Part shown: piece by piece, positions 1 through 52,321 of the stretch
Position numbering within the stretch: position 1 is the first letter of the stretch
Layout of the letters: every line of letters starts with the position of its first letter
Assembly: GCF_009708175.1 (NCBI RefSeq)
Contig: NZ_WMBB01000018.1
Coordinates: 1 to 64,000, forward strand
DNA length: 64,000 nt
Direction of reading: 5' to 3'
From: Nocardia aurantiaca
GTDB lineage: Bacteria > Actinomycetota > Actinomycetes > Mycobacteriales > Mycobacteriaceae
Made by a program: the position numbers and the translations under genes
The notes under the pieces: generated by a model
Database searches by the model: none
What the model was told of the DNA's origin: nothing
Seen by the model: only the letters and a program-made list of their open reading frames with translations

Positions 1-445
1 CGCTGCCGGGGATCCGGGCCATGATCTTGCCGATCACCCGCGCATGCTCACCCGAGACGAGCCCACCGGCCTGGGCGGCGGCGGTCCACACCAACACCGG
101 GGCCTTCACCACACCACTGACCGGATCAGCCGTGTCCGCGAGCACATCCACCGCCGCGGCCCGCGCCGCCGCCTCACCCCGCCCGAGGTTCAGGGTTTCC
201 TGCAGGAACGTCGACAACTTGCCCGACCCGGCACGCTGGGGCAGGCACCGTGACTGCGCCTCGGCGGCCAACTGCCGCGCCACCACATCCAACTGCCGAC
301 GCACCGCCTCGACCTCACGCATCGCGTCCACGATCTCGTCGTCGGCATACGGCACCAGAGGCAGGTCCAGGAGGTCATCGGTCGCCTCGCGCACCGCGGA
401 CACCGCCGCGGGCACCTCAGCGTGAACCAACTCCCTCCACTTCAT
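1..445 (-). CDS. DUF222 / 13E12-repeat family protein, N-terminal part (gene runs off the window)
   Basis: The minus-strand frame opens at an ATG at 445-443 and stays open to base 1, so only about 148 N-terminal residues are visible. The protein begins MKWRELVHAEVPAAVSAVRE and continues through an alpha-helical, Ala/Arg-rich stretch with LDVVARQLAAEAQ and GEHARVIGKIMARIP. This resembles the DUF222 region that precedes an HNH nuclease domain in many actinobacterial 13E12-repeat proteins. The HNH part would lie outside the window, so nuclease activity cannot be judged. Such genes are multicopy and often mobile-element associated in Nocardia, Rhodococcus and Mycobacterium. The upstream DNA is AT-rich and carries short repeats. 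The family call rests on recognition of the N-terminal style, not on a domain search. Confidence 0.7.
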   Translation of the reverse strand, partial: MKWRELVHAEVPAAVSAVREATDDLLDLPLVPYADDEIVDAMREVEAVRRQLDVVARQLAAEAQSRCLPQRAGSGKLSTFLQETLNLGRGEAAARAAAVDVLADTADPVSGVVKAPVLVWTAAAQAGGLVSGEHARVIGKIMARIPGS

Positions 446-520
446 ACGTCAATTCTATCAATGCGATTCACGCCGATATACGTGAATTCTATTGTGAATC
501 AACAATATTCAGATTTCGAA
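445..520. promoter_or_regulatory. AT-rich upstream region of the DUF222 gene with short direct and inverted repeats
   Basis: The segment is far richer in A and T than its surroundings. ACGTCAATTCTAT near 446-458 recurs as ACGTGAATTCTAT near 480-492, with one mismatch. GATTCAC at 465-471 is inverted as GTGAATC at 494-500. The position immediately before the ATG at 445 fits a promoter/operator for the DUF222 gene. No convincing -35/-10 pair could be fixed by eye, so the role is inferred from position and repeats. Confidence 0.4.
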
Positions 521-659
521 TGGCCCCACACCGTCCTCGTCGCAGGGCAGGGAATTGTTCAGCTCGGACACCGGCATCGCCGAGGCAAACACCCCTCGAT
601 CCAATTTGGATGGGAACCGAGAACAACAAGGCCCGACGGTAGCTCGATCTCGATGACCA

Positions 660-699
660 CTCGCCGGTCACGAACATTTGTTCGCTCGTCACCGGCGAG
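660..699 (-). terminator. Hairpin downstream of the broken epoxide hydrolase
   Basis: CTCGCCGGT (660-668) pairs exactly with ACCGGCGAG (691-699). Nested inside, CGAACA (671-676) pairs with TGTTCG (679-684). It lies 13 bases beyond the hydrolase stop codon on the minus strand. There is no U-tract, which is common for actinobacterial terminators. The structure could also act on plus-strand transcripts. Confidence 0.5.
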
Positions 700-711
700 T
701 CCCGCCACCGG

Positions 712-1721
712 TCAGCGCGTGAGGCCGCTGAAGAATTCGCGGATGTCGCCGGTGAGCAGGTCGGGGGCTTCGAGGGCGGGGAAGTGGCCGCCGGAGTAGA
801 ACTCCGACCAATGCACGATGTTGTGGGCCTTCTCCGCGAATCGGCGAATCGCGAAGTCAGCGGTCGTGAACACCCCGACCCCGGTCGGGACCGTCCCCCG
901 TGGATTGGGCGCGAACATCGTGTAGTCGTGGAACCGCTCGTAGTAGTAGTTCGCGACACTGCGCGCGGTATCGGTGAGCCAGTAGATCGCCACGGTGGTC
1001 AGGATCTTGTCCCGATCGATGGCATCGTCGGGCAGTTCGTGACCGGCGTCTGTCCACTCCTTGTACTTCTCCACGATCCACCCCAACTGTCCCGCCGGGG
1101 AATCGGCCAGCAGCTGCGCGATCGTGTTCGGCCGCGACCCGGCCAGGTTCATGTAGGCGGAGCCGTCGTCCTGGAACTGCTTCATCGCCGCCAATCGCTG
1201 CTGTTCCGCCTCGGTGAGAGCGGCCATGTCGGCCGGATCGCCCGTGGGGAAGGTGACCAGCGCGTTGACATGCACCCCGATCACCCGCTCACTGAAATCG
1301 CGACCCACGCGCGGCGCCACGAATGCGCCGTGGTCCCCACCGTGCACCCCGAACCGCTCATATCCGAGCCGGGTCATGAGCTCGGCCAGCGCGGCAGCGA
1401 CTTTCCCATCGTTCCAACCGGTTTCGGTCAGCGGTCCGGAGAACCCGTGCCCGGGCAACGTCGGGATCACCAGATCGAAGACAGGCGCGTCGGCCTCTGC
1501 GGGGGCGGATAAGCGTTGAGCCTGGCTTCGACCGCGCGCCAGTCGAACTTCTCGGCCCAGTAGGTGGCGAGCTCTCGCAGGTAGGAGGTGGGCACACCGC
1601 GCTCCCAGCCCGTGCCGGGGATCTCGTCGATCCACCGGGTGCGAGTCAGGCGCCGACGCAGGTCGTCGAGGTCGGCCTGCGCGATGTCGATGCGGAAGGG
1701 GCGGATGTCGTTGTCGCTCAT
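712..1721 (-). pseudogene. Epoxide hydrolase (EHN N-terminal type), broken by internal deletion and frameshift
   Basis: The ATG at 1721 begins MSDNDIRPFRIDIAQADLDD, the N-terminal domain typical of EHN-type epoxide hydrolases, and stays in frame through RLNAYPP. From about 1500 the homologous sequence continues only in another frame (PVFDLVIPTLPGHGFSG), which runs to the TGA at 712. Compared with the related copy at 54309, about 55-60 residues are missing at the junction, including the oxyanion-hole segment (HGWP). The later part retains a nucleophile-like Asp in GGDHG and the catalytic-His region SGGHFPALE. The frame that carries the C-terminal part can be read upstream to 1761, but its first 100 or so residues look like out-of-frame translation. 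An intact enzyme would hydrolyse an epoxide to a diol. This copy lacks a piece of the alpha/beta core and is very unlikely to work. Confidence 0.85.
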
Positions 1722-2497
1722 GATATTGAGTCTTCCGATTAAGAGGTGGTCTCCACATCACGACAATTCGTTATTCCGCCCACCACACCGACCTGTGACC
1801 GTTCAATCGGTGGGCATCCGATACCGAGGCTCGGCTCGGCTACCGGGTCGGCGCGCCGACCGCCGCGGTATTGATCTCGTCACCGCATCTCGAGCGTCCG
1901 CGGAGGACAAAACCTCATGTACCACAACGGCCGTCAGCTTCGACCTCCCATGAGAACGCACTCGCTGGATGCCATCGGAACCACATATCGGCGCCCCGAC
2001 TCGACAGCGATCACCGTTGTCGAATCGCGTCTCGGCCACGAGGTTTCGCGCATTCTCAGGAACCTGACGGTACGGAGCCGGAAGGTTGGTCAGCTCGTCG
2101 TAGCGAGTATCGATGCCGCCATGGCCAGGATGGCTTTCCACCCCGGCCTTACCCGCCAACGACGCGGCCGAACCTTTCCTGGATTCGGCCGTCATAACCT
2201 ACATCCGATCGGATGGACAAGGGTCTCGCCCCAGCGTCCCGGAAGTGCACGTGGGGCGCGACCCTCGTATCGGCTCGGACACCCGGCTCGCGTGCTGCGC
2301 CGACATCTCATCACATACCAACAGGTCGGCCTTCGTAACTGGTCAGTGCCCGATCGTGGCCGACTGATGATGAAGTCGTTACCAGCTCCCCCGCACGGGT
2401 ACGGCCGCAGCCCGGACCCTACCTCCTCGGTTCGGGCCGGTGGGGAAATCTCCGAGTCAGGCCTGGGTTGCGGGCTGCTTCGGGTTGTGGTGGGCCT
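1722..2497. other. About 780 bases with no supportable gene
   Basis: Open frames exist on both strands (for example 1803-2195 minus and 1917-2513 plus). None shows a recognisable family motif, a Shine-Dalgarno sequence or convincing codon usage, and the composition is less biased than in flanking genes. The segment separates the hydrolase remnant from the small ORF after the NRPS. It may contain decayed coding DNA. I see no tRNA, CRISPR or transposase signature. Confidence 0.5.
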
Positions 2498-2800
2498 TCA
2501 GGTGGTTGGCTGATCGAACCAGGTTTCGGGGACGCGGTTGTACGTGGGCTCGAGCTCGGCGACAAGGGGTTTGCGGCTGAGGGAGACGTAGACGTCGCCG
2601 TATCGGCTGGGGATGATCAGGTTTGCCCATTGGTCCAACTCGGAGTCGCTGAATTTCCTGAGGAGACTGAGGAGTTGGCGGTAGTCGGCGTCGGACATTC
2701 TGTCGGCGTCGGGCATATACAGAGGGTAGATGGGGCTGGTTTGGCTTGCGAGGGTCGGCGACGGCCCGGACGGCGCCGGCGACGGACGGAAGTCCGTCAC
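2498..2800 (-). CDS. Small protein of unknown function directly after the NRPS
   Basis: The frame ends at a TGA at 2498-2500. The start is uncertain. GTG at 2800 lies 13 bases after the NRPS stop, an in-frame ATG at 2860 would overlap the NRPS end, and later ATGs precede PDADRMSDADYRQ. The C-terminal two thirds look like real protein: MSDADYRQLLSLLRKFSDSE, then DQWANLIIPSRYGDVYVSLS, then a short tail ending TWFDQPTT. There is no signal peptide, membrane segment or known motif, and it is not MbtH-like. Its N-terminal codons fall inside a strong hairpin at the NRPS 3' end, so translation may be coupled to the NRPS or repressed by the structure. I do not recognise the family. Confidence 0.5.
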   Translation of the reverse strand: MTDFRPSPAPSGPSPTLASQTSPIYPLYMPDADRMSDADYRQLLSLLRKFSDSELDQWANLIIPSRYGDVYVSLSRKPLVAELEPTYNRVPETWFDQPTT

Positions 2801-2806
2801 CGGCGC
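2773..2806 (-). terminator. Strong hairpin 8 bases after the NRPS stop
   Basis: GCGCCGG (2773-2779) pairs with CCGGCGC (2800-2806). After one mismatch, GACGGAC (2781-2787) pairs with GTCCGTC (2792-2798), leaving a four-base loop. The stem is 14 paired bases and sits just beyond the NRPS TGA at 2814-2816. No U-run follows. It probably ends or stabilises the very long NRPS transcript. Confidence 0.6.
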
Positions 2807-2813
2807 ACCGGTG

Positions 2814-47450
<44,637 letters not shown>

Positions 47451-47497
47451 CCCTAACCTCGCTTCCGGAACACCACACCGCGCAGCGCTCCCCGCCG

Positions 47498-47549
47498 AAA
47501 ACCCGAACAGGACGCCACGCCTACTTCAGCGTGGCGTCCGGTGTTCGGG
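47498..47549 (-). terminator. Long hairpin with U-tract in the NRPS leader: intrinsic terminator or attenuator
   Basis: GGACGCCACGC (47510-47520) pairs perfectly with GCGTGGCGTCC (47529-47539) around an eight-base loop. The stem extends, after a two-base bulge, with CCCGAACA (47502-47509) and TGTTCGGG (47542-47549), giving 19 pairs. On the minus-strand RNA it is followed at once by four U (47501-47498). It ends only 48 bases before the NRPS start. Confidence 0.75.
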
Positions 47550-47712
47550 GCACACTTCACCGTAAATTTGAGACTCTCTGGGATATCCCCCCAGCTGGCC
47601 GATCTTGTTACATGGGCGCGACCACACCCACCGGCCGCTGCCGGGTCATAGTCGTGAATCTGGTGACGGACACTCGGTCCAATCTACCGTCAGCGCGCAA
47701 GCCGCAATCAGA

Positions 47713-47728
47713 AAGGGCCATAGCCCTT
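47713..47728 (-). terminator. Short hairpin after cobM
   Basis: AAGGGC (47713-47718) pairs with GCCCTT (47723-47728) around a four-base loop. It lies 23 bases past the cobM stop, and a short run of U follows on the minus strand. It is a modest terminator candidate for cobM. Confidence 0.4.
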
Positions 47729-47751
47729 CGCTATCAACGCATTTCGCTCAT

Positions 47752-48510
47752 TCAGCCAGTGATGTGCGACCTATCACGCGCAGGATCGTACAGGTGTGAC
47801 TGCGCACAGTTGAGGGTTTCGGCCAGTGCCCCACCGACCAGAATCACCGCCGCCTGCCGCAGTCCGGCCGCCTGCACCCGATCGGCGATATCGGCCAGGG
47901 TGCCCCGCAGAATCCGCTGGTCAGGCTGGGTGGCGCGGTAGACCACGGCCACCGGGCAATCCGTCCCGTAGTCGGGAACCAACTCCTGCGACAGGGTACG
48001 GATCCGGGTGATAGCGAGATGCAATATCAAGGTCGACCGGGTGCGCGCGAAGTTTGCCAGCGACTCCGATTCGGGCATAGCGGTCGAGCGCGCCTGTGCG
48101 CGAGTCAACACCACCGACTGCACCTGCTCGGGCACCGTGAGCTCCGCCCCCAGCAGCGCCGCCGCCGCCGCGTACGCCGGAACGCCGGGCGTCACATCCC
48201 AGGGGATTCCCAGTGCGTCCAGTCTGCGCTTCTGTTCGGTGAGGGCCGAATATATGGACGGATCACCCGAGCACAACCGCGCGACATCCCTGCCCTCGGC
48301 GTGCGCCCGCGCACAGTGTCCGATGATCTCGTCCAGATCCAGCTTCTGGGTGTCGATCAACTCGGCATCGGGCGCACAGTGACCCAGCACCTCGGGATCC
48401 AGATACGTCCCCGCGTACAGGCACACCGGCGACCGCCGCAGCAGTTCGACGGCCCGTACGGTCAGCAGATCCGCCGCCCCGGGCCCGGCCCCGATGAAGT
48501 GCACTGTCAT
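47752..48510 (-). CDS. cobM: Precorrin-4 C11-methyltransferase
   Basis: About 252 residues from the ATG at 48510, which gives MTVHFIGAGPGAADLLTVRA. An in-frame start six codons upstream is less likely because families of this type begin at the GAGPG strand. The protein has the tetrapyrrole methylase fold signatures: the SAM-binding GAGPGAADLLT near the start, ARLCSGDPSIYSA near residue 85, and VTPGVPAYAAAAA near residue 112. CobM transfers a methyl group from SAM to C11 of precorrin-4 in aerobic cobalamin synthesis, in the cytoplasm. No other cob genes are visible here, so this gene stands alone. It may share a transcript with the toxin-antitoxin pair upstream (31-base gap). CobM and CbiF are homologous; cobM is chosen because the aerobic route is usual in Nocardia. 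Confidence 0.88.
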   Translation of the reverse strand: MTVHFIGAGPGAADLLTVRAVELLRRSPVCLYAGTYLDPEVLGHCAPDAELIDTQKLDLDEIIGHCARAHAEGRDVARLCSGDPSIYSALTEQKRRLDALGIPWDVTPGVPAYAAAAALLGAELTVPEQVQSVVLTRAQARSTAMPESESLANFARTRSTLILHLAITRIRTLSQELVPDYGTDCPVAVVYRATQPDQRILRGTLADIADRVQAAGLRQAAVILVGGALAETLNCAQSHLYDPARDRSHITG

Positions 48511-48541
48511 GGGCCGAGTCTCGCACACGCCACAGGGAGCG

Positions 48542-48931
48542 TCAGACCCTGATGACGGCCAGTTCCGGAACCGAATCGGGGAAGCCGTTGTCCTGGGTCA
48601 CCACTGGCCAGCCCCGGGCAATCGCCGTGGCCGCGATCCACGAATCGTTGATTTCCAGCTTGATTCCGGCGGCTTTCAGCCGCTGCCGCAGCAACGCCCA
48701 CGCGGCCGCAACACGCTCATCGATCGGGATGGGCGCAAGGCGTTGAGCCGCCGTGAACGTGTCGAGACGCCGAGCGCGCGAGTCGTCATCGGTGGCCATC
48801 AGCACGCCCCATCGCAACTCGGCGATCGTGATAACGCTGATCGCCAACTCCTCGGGCATCAGCTCCAGATCGATGCGCTGACGCACCTCACGGGCTATGA
48901 AAACGGAGGTGTCCAACAGTCCGATCGTCAT
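48542..48931 (-). CDS. vapC: VapC-family PIN-domain toxin (ribonuclease)
   Basis: 129 residues from the ATG at 48931, which overlaps the antitoxin stop as ATGA. The PIN-domain acidic residues are visible: D7 in LLDTSVFIA, E38 in ITIAELRWG, D96 in EINDSWIAATA and D114 in VTQDNGF. Family members are Mg2+-dependent endoribonucleases that cut tRNA or rRNA and slow growth when released from their antitoxin. Length and gene order are typical. All catalytic positions appear intact, so the toxin is probably functional. Confidence 0.92.
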   Translation of the reverse strand: MTIGLLDTSVFIAREVRQRIDLELMPEELAISVITIAELRWGVLMATDDDSRARRLDTFTAAQRLAPIPIDERVAAAWALLRQRLKAAGIKLEINDSWIAATAIARGWPVVTQDNGFPDSVPELAVIRV

Positions 48932-49194
48932 ACCTGCCACGGATCCCGGGTCTCGTCGGTGGTCTCGGTCAGCGCCTCGGCCAACTGATCACGTAGACCC
49001 GAATCCGCGAGCGGCAATTCGGCCAAGAAGGAGCGCGACGGAGCGGTCGAGGGACGCTCATTGCGCGGCACCAGGAGAGCGACGGGGCGCTCGTTCACGG
49101 TGACCTCCAGTGTCTCGCCACCTTCCACGCGACGGAGCACCTCGGTGACATGATTGCGAAGCTCCCGCACGGATACCCGCTCCGGCTGACTCAT
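48928..49194 (-). CDS. vapB: Antitoxin of the Phd/YefM (VapB) type
   Basis: 88 residues. The N-terminal half (VSVRELRNHVTEVLRRVEGG, then TLEVTVNERPVALLVPR) is the Phd/YefM DNA-binding and dimerization fold. The charged C-terminal tail (LADSGLRDQLAEALTETTDE) would wrap the toxin. It is translationally coupled to vapC by a four-base overlap. Inverted and direct GCTACA elements immediately upstream are a likely autoregulatory operator. The symbol is functional: by fold the protein is closer to Phd/YefM than to classical AbrB-type VapB. Confidence 0.9.
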   Translation of the reverse strand: MSQPERVSVRELRNHVTEVLRRVEGGETLEVTVNERPVALLVPRNERPSTAPSRSFLAELPLADSGLRDQLAEALTETTDETRDPWQV

Positions 49195-49201
49195 ACGATG
49201 A

Positions 49202-49230
49202 TGTAGCCCTTTTGCTACAGCGTGCTACAG
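49202..49230. promoter_or_regulatory. Probable antitoxin operator
   Basis: TGTAGC (49202-49207) and GCTACA (49214-49219) form an inverted repeat with a six-base spacer. GCTACAG recurs at 49224-49230. The site begins eight bases upstream of the antitoxin ATG, where Phd-type antitoxins normally bind to repress their own operon. Confidence 0.6.
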
Positions 49231-49296
49231 GTATCGAGACAGGAATTCGCGAACGCGCTGATCGGACAGTGAGGCCATGGGCCACACCGTGCGACG

Positions 49297-49932
49297 TCAG
49301 ATGGCGCCGCGCTCACGAGCCCGGGCCACCGCGGAGGTTCGGGATTTGACGCCGAGCTTCGAATAGATGTGGACCAGGTGGGATTTGACGGTGGTCTCGG
49401 AGAGGAAGAGGCGTTTGCCGATCTCGCGATTGGAATGGCCGTCGGCGACCAGACGGAGGACCTCGATCTCGCGGGGGCTCAAGGTGGTGTCGGGCTTGCG
49501 GACTCGCGTCATGAGCCGGGAGGCGACCGACGGGGACAGCACGCTCTCACCCTCGGCGGCCGAGCGGACGGCGGCCAGGAGTTCGGCGGGCGGGGTGTCC
49601 TTGAGGATGTAGCCGACCGCGCCCGCTTCGATGGCGCCGAGGATGTCGGCGTCGGTGTCGTAGTTGGTGACCACCAGGATGTTCGGCGGATTCGCCAGCT
49701 CGCGCAGGGCGGCGGTGGCTTCCGCGCCGGACTTGCCGGGGCCGAAGCGCAGGTCCATGAGGACCAGGTCGACGGGGGTGGTGGAGCAGAAGGCCACGGA
49801 CTCTTCGGCGGTCGCGACCTCGCCCACGACTTCGATGTCGTCGGAATCGGTTTCAGCGACGCTGGAGTCCAGCAGGGCGCGCAGGCCCGCTCGGACGATG
49901 GCGTGGTCGTCGGCGAGGAGGATGCGGATCAT
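49297..49932 (-). CDS. NarL/LuxR-family response regulator
   Basis: 211 residues from the ATG at 49932, overlapping the kinase stop as ATGA. The receiver domain shows D8/D9, phosphoacceptor D60 in LVLMDLRFG, and K111 in YILKDTPP. The C-terminal LuxR-type helix-turn-helix is clear: LSPREIEVLRLVADGHSNRE and LSETTVKSHLVHIYSKLGV. It should be phosphorylated by the kinase encoded just upstream and then bind DNA as a dimer. The divergent FtsX/ABC transporter is the obvious candidate target, as in VraSR/LiaRS-like systems that respond to envelope stress or antibiotics. Confidence 0.94.
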   Translation of the reverse strand: MIRILLADDHAIVRAGLRALLDSSVAETDSDDIEVVGEVATAEESVAFCSTTPVDLVLMDLRFGPGKSGAEATAALRELANPPNILVVTNYDTDADILGAIEAGAVGYILKDTPPAELLAAVRSAAEGESVLSPSVASRLMTRVRKPDTTLSPREIEVLRLVADGHSNREIGKRLFLSETTVKSHLVHIYSKLGVKSRTSAVARARERGAI

Positions 49933-51107
49933 TTCTGCTCCGAGGGGATGGGGCTCTGCTCCTCCAGGGGGAAGGAGACGGTGACCGCGGTGTGGCCGGG
50001 TTCGGATTCGACGTTCATGGTGCCACCCTGCTGTTCCACTCGGTTGCGCATGGCGGTGAGACCGAAGCTGCCGGAGGGGGATTCGGCCAGCACCGCGGGC
50101 TCGATGCCGACACCGTCGTCGACCACATCCAGATGCACGGCGTCGTCGGCGTAGGTGAGGGTGACGCGCATGCGCCGAGCTTGGGCGTGGCGCACCACAT
50201 TCGAGACCGCGCCCTGGGTGATGCGCACCAGCGCGGCCTCGATGGGCATGGGCAGCGCCTGCGGCTCGCCCTCGACCAGCACCTGGGCGTCGAGGCCCGG
50301 CGCGGCGGCGCGCTCGGCGATGCGGTTCAGCGCACCGGCGAGGGACTGACCCTCCAGCGCGGCCGGCGTGAGTTCGGCTATGAGATGGCGGGTTTCGATC
50401 AGACTGTCGGCGGCGGTCTCGCGGGCGAGCCGGATCTTCTCCAGCGCGGGATGATCGGGGGCGGCGCGCTCGACGGCGTGCAGCAGCAGTTGAATGCTGC
50501 TGAGCCCCTGGGCGACCGTGTCGTGGATCTCCTGGGCGAGGCGCTCGCGCTCGGCCATCTTGCCCGCGGTGCGTTCCTGCTCCGCGAGAGTGTTTCTGGT
50601 GGCGAGCAATTCGTCGATGAGGCGCTGACGTTCGGCGGCCTCGCGGAACAGTGCCCCGTATCCCAGCCCGATCGCCACCGCGACCAGCGCGCCCAGCAGC
50701 GGGCCGATCACACCGGCGACGGTCCAGCCGCGGTGCGCGGCGAAGCCGACCACGGACACCACGGTCGCGGCGGTCACCGCCACCAGGCCCCAATATCGCG
50801 GCAGCAGATGCAGATACAGGAAGAACAGGCCGAAGACCAGATAGACGGCCAGGGGGGCGACGGTCACCAGACCCAGCCAGATCAACGTCAGCACCGCCAG
50901 CCACACCCGGGCGGCGGGCAGGTTGCGCCGGAATCGGCCCCCGGCGAAGTAGACGCCGAGGAACAGCGCGGCCAGCACCACGACGACGGTCGGATGCGAC
51001 CCGGAGATGACCTCCTGCACCGTCACCACCGCGGTCAGCGCCACCACCAGCACGTGCAGTCCGAGCTGCAGGGCGGAGAAGACGGGGGTCAGGGGCGAGC
51101 GATGCAC
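49929..51107 (-). CDS. Sensor histidine kinase (HisKA_3 type)
   Basis: 392 residues with a GTG start at 51107. The first 150 residues form about five hydrophobic segments with short loops and no large external domain, so the sensor is probably membrane-embedded. The dimerization domain has phosphoacceptor H195 in AQEIHDTVAQGLSS. The ATPase domain shows VSNVVRHAQA (N box), VVDDGVGI (G1) and GSFGLTAMRNRV (G2). The gene overlaps the response regulator by four bases, giving coordinated production. Its start faces the FtsX gene across 129 bases. Confidence 0.93.
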   Translation of the reverse strand: MHRSPLTPVFSALQLGLHVLVVALTAVVTVQEVISGSHPTVVVVLAALFLGVYFAGGRFRRNLPAARVWLAVLTLIWLGLVTVAPLAVYLVFGLFFLYLHLLPRYWGLVAVTAATVVSVVGFAAHRGWTVAGVIGPLLGALVAVAIGLGYGALFREAAERQRLIDELLATRNTLAEQERTAGKMAERERLAQEIHDTVAQGLSSIQLLLHAVERAAPDHPALEKIRLARETAADSLIETRHLIAELTPAALEGQSLAGALNRIAERAAAPGLDAQVLVEGEPQALPMPIEAALVRITQGAVSNVVRHAQARRMRVTLTYADDAVHLDVVDDGVGIEPAVLAESPSGSFGLTAMRNRVEQQGGTMNVESEPGHTAVTVSFPLEEQSPIPSEQK

Positions 51108-51152
51108 GCGACCAGCTTATGCCCGGCTATTGGCCCGGCATCCATCGAAAGT

Positions 51153-51221
51153 AGGAAACGCCGCCGTGCCGTCGGCGGAGCGGGATTCGTTCCGCGGCGC
51201 GATGGCCGGCGGGGGTTTCCT
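51153..51221. promoter_or_regulatory. Divergent intergenic region between the kinase and the FtsX gene
   Basis: The 129-base gap must hold both promoters. AGGAAAC at 51153-51159 is inverted as GTTTCCT at 51215-51221, and GCCCGGC occurs twice near 51121-51139. Either could be a binding site for the response regulator. No clear promoter consensus was found. Confidence 0.3.
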
Positions 51222-51236
51222 CGACAGGGTGTAAGT

Positions 51237-52286
51237 ATGTTCGTCGCACTCAGAGATCTGCGGGCCGCCCGCGGCCGCTTCCTCCTCATTACCCTGGTGG
51301 TCACGCTGGTCGCGCTGCTGGTGAGCTTTCTCAGCGGCCTGACGGCCGGGCTGGCGCACCAGAACATCTCGGCCATCCAGTCCTTGAACACCGGCACGGT
51401 CGTCTTCTCCGACACCGGCTCGTCCCCGTCCTTCGACGCCTCGACGCTGAGTCAGGAGCAGGTACAGACCTGGGAGCAGGCGGGCGGCACGGTGGATCCG
51501 ATCGGCATCAGCCGGACCCGCGCCACGCGGGACGGTGCGTCGCCGACCCAGGTGGCGCTGTTCGGCGTGCAGGGCACACCCTTCGGCAAGCGTGTGGCTA
51601 CCGAACCGGGCGCGGTCATCCTGTCCAAGGCGGCCGCGAAGGATCTGAACGCGAAGGCCGGTGACACCGTCGAGCTGGGCTCAGCCGCGTACACCGTCGG
51701 GGGCGTGACCGACGACGACTGGTACGCGCACACCCCGGTGGTGTGGATGACCCTGTCGGACTGGCGGACGCTCAACCCGCACGCGGGCGCGGCCACCATC
51801 CTCGCCGTCTCCGGCGTGAGCGATGAGAAGGCCGTCGACGCCACCGCGCACACCATCACGACCAGCAGCAAGGACTCGTTGTCCGCCATGGCCTCCTACA
51901 AAGCCGAGAACGGCTCGCTGACACTCATGACCGTCATGCTCTTCGCCATCTCGGCACTGGTGATCGGCGCGTTCTTCACCGTGTGGACGGTGCAGCGGCA
52001 GCCGGACATCGCCACCCTGAAGGCGCTCGGCGCGACCACCGGCTCGCTGGTCCGAGATGCCCTGAGCCAGGCGCTGATCGTGCTGCTGCTGGGTGTCGGC
52101 GTCGGTGTCGGCCTCACCGCGGTGGCGGGCGTATTCATGGGCGGCGCGGTGCCTTTCGTGCTCAGCCTGAGCACCACGCTGCTCCCGGCGGCGGCCCTGA
52201 TCGGGCTCGGTCTGCTGGGCGCGGCCTTCGCCCTGCGCTTCCTCGTCACCACCGATCCGCTGACCGCCCTCAACCAGGCCCGCTGA
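51237..52286 (+). CDS. FtsX-like ABC transporter permease
   Basis: 349 residues from the ATG at 51237, with AGGG upstream. One N-terminal membrane helix (FLLITLVVTLVALLVSFLSG) is followed by an extracellular domain of roughly 190 residues. Three C-terminal helices then appear (LMTVMLFAISALVIGAFFTV and two more). This is the MacB/FtsX permease plan. It contains the cytoplasmic motif DIATLKALGAT, which contacts the ATPase. Proteins of this type do not transport in bulk but use mechanotransmission for peptide or antibiotic efflux, lipoprotein handling or envelope signalling. It is followed closely by its ATPase. Confidence 0.9.
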   Translation: MFVALRDLRAARGRFLLITLVVTLVALLVSFLSGLTAGLAHQNISAIQSLNTGTVVFSDTGSSPSFDASTLSQEQVQTWEQAGGTVDPIGISRTRATRDGASPTQVALFGVQGTPFGKRVATEPGAVILSKAAAKDLNAKAGDTVELGSAAYTVGGVTDDDWYAHTPVVWMTLSDWRTLNPHAGAATILAVSGVSDEKAVDATAHTITTSSKDSLSAMASYKAENGSLTLMTVMLFAISALVIGAFFTVWTVQRQPDIATLKALGATTGSLVRDALSQALIVLLLGVGVGVGLTAVAGVFMGGAVPFVLSLSTTLLPAAALIGLGLLGAAFALRFLVTTDPLTALNQAR

Positions 52287-52321
52287 TGACCTCACTTCCC
52301 CTGCGTACCAGGAGCATTGCG

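Larger units (their letters stand above)
47451..47751 (-). promoter_or_regulatory. Upstream region of the NRPS between cobM and the TTG start
   Basis: These 300 bases contain no gene. Reading the minus strand after cobM, they hold a small hairpin (47713-47728) and a weak promoter-like pair, TTGCGG (47707-47702) and TAGATT (47686-47681), with a short 15-base spacer. A long hairpin followed by a U-tract (47498-47549) comes next, then the GAGG ribosome-binding site. The local base composition is more mixed than in the genes. AGGTTAGG beside the start codon resembles half of an IdeR/DmdR iron box, but the second half is absent. Confidence 0.5.

Noticed and set aside
1803..2513. Possible genes at 1803-2195 (minus) and 1917-2513 (plus)
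   Set aside because: No recognisable motif, poor ribosome-binding sites, mutual overlap on opposite strands, and unconvincing amino-acid composition.
49225..49278. A 17-residue minus-strand ORF (MASLSDQRVREFLSRYL) between the response regulator and the antitoxin
   Set aside because: It could be the first residues of a lost gene, but it is too short, overlaps the antitoxin operator and has no supporting context.
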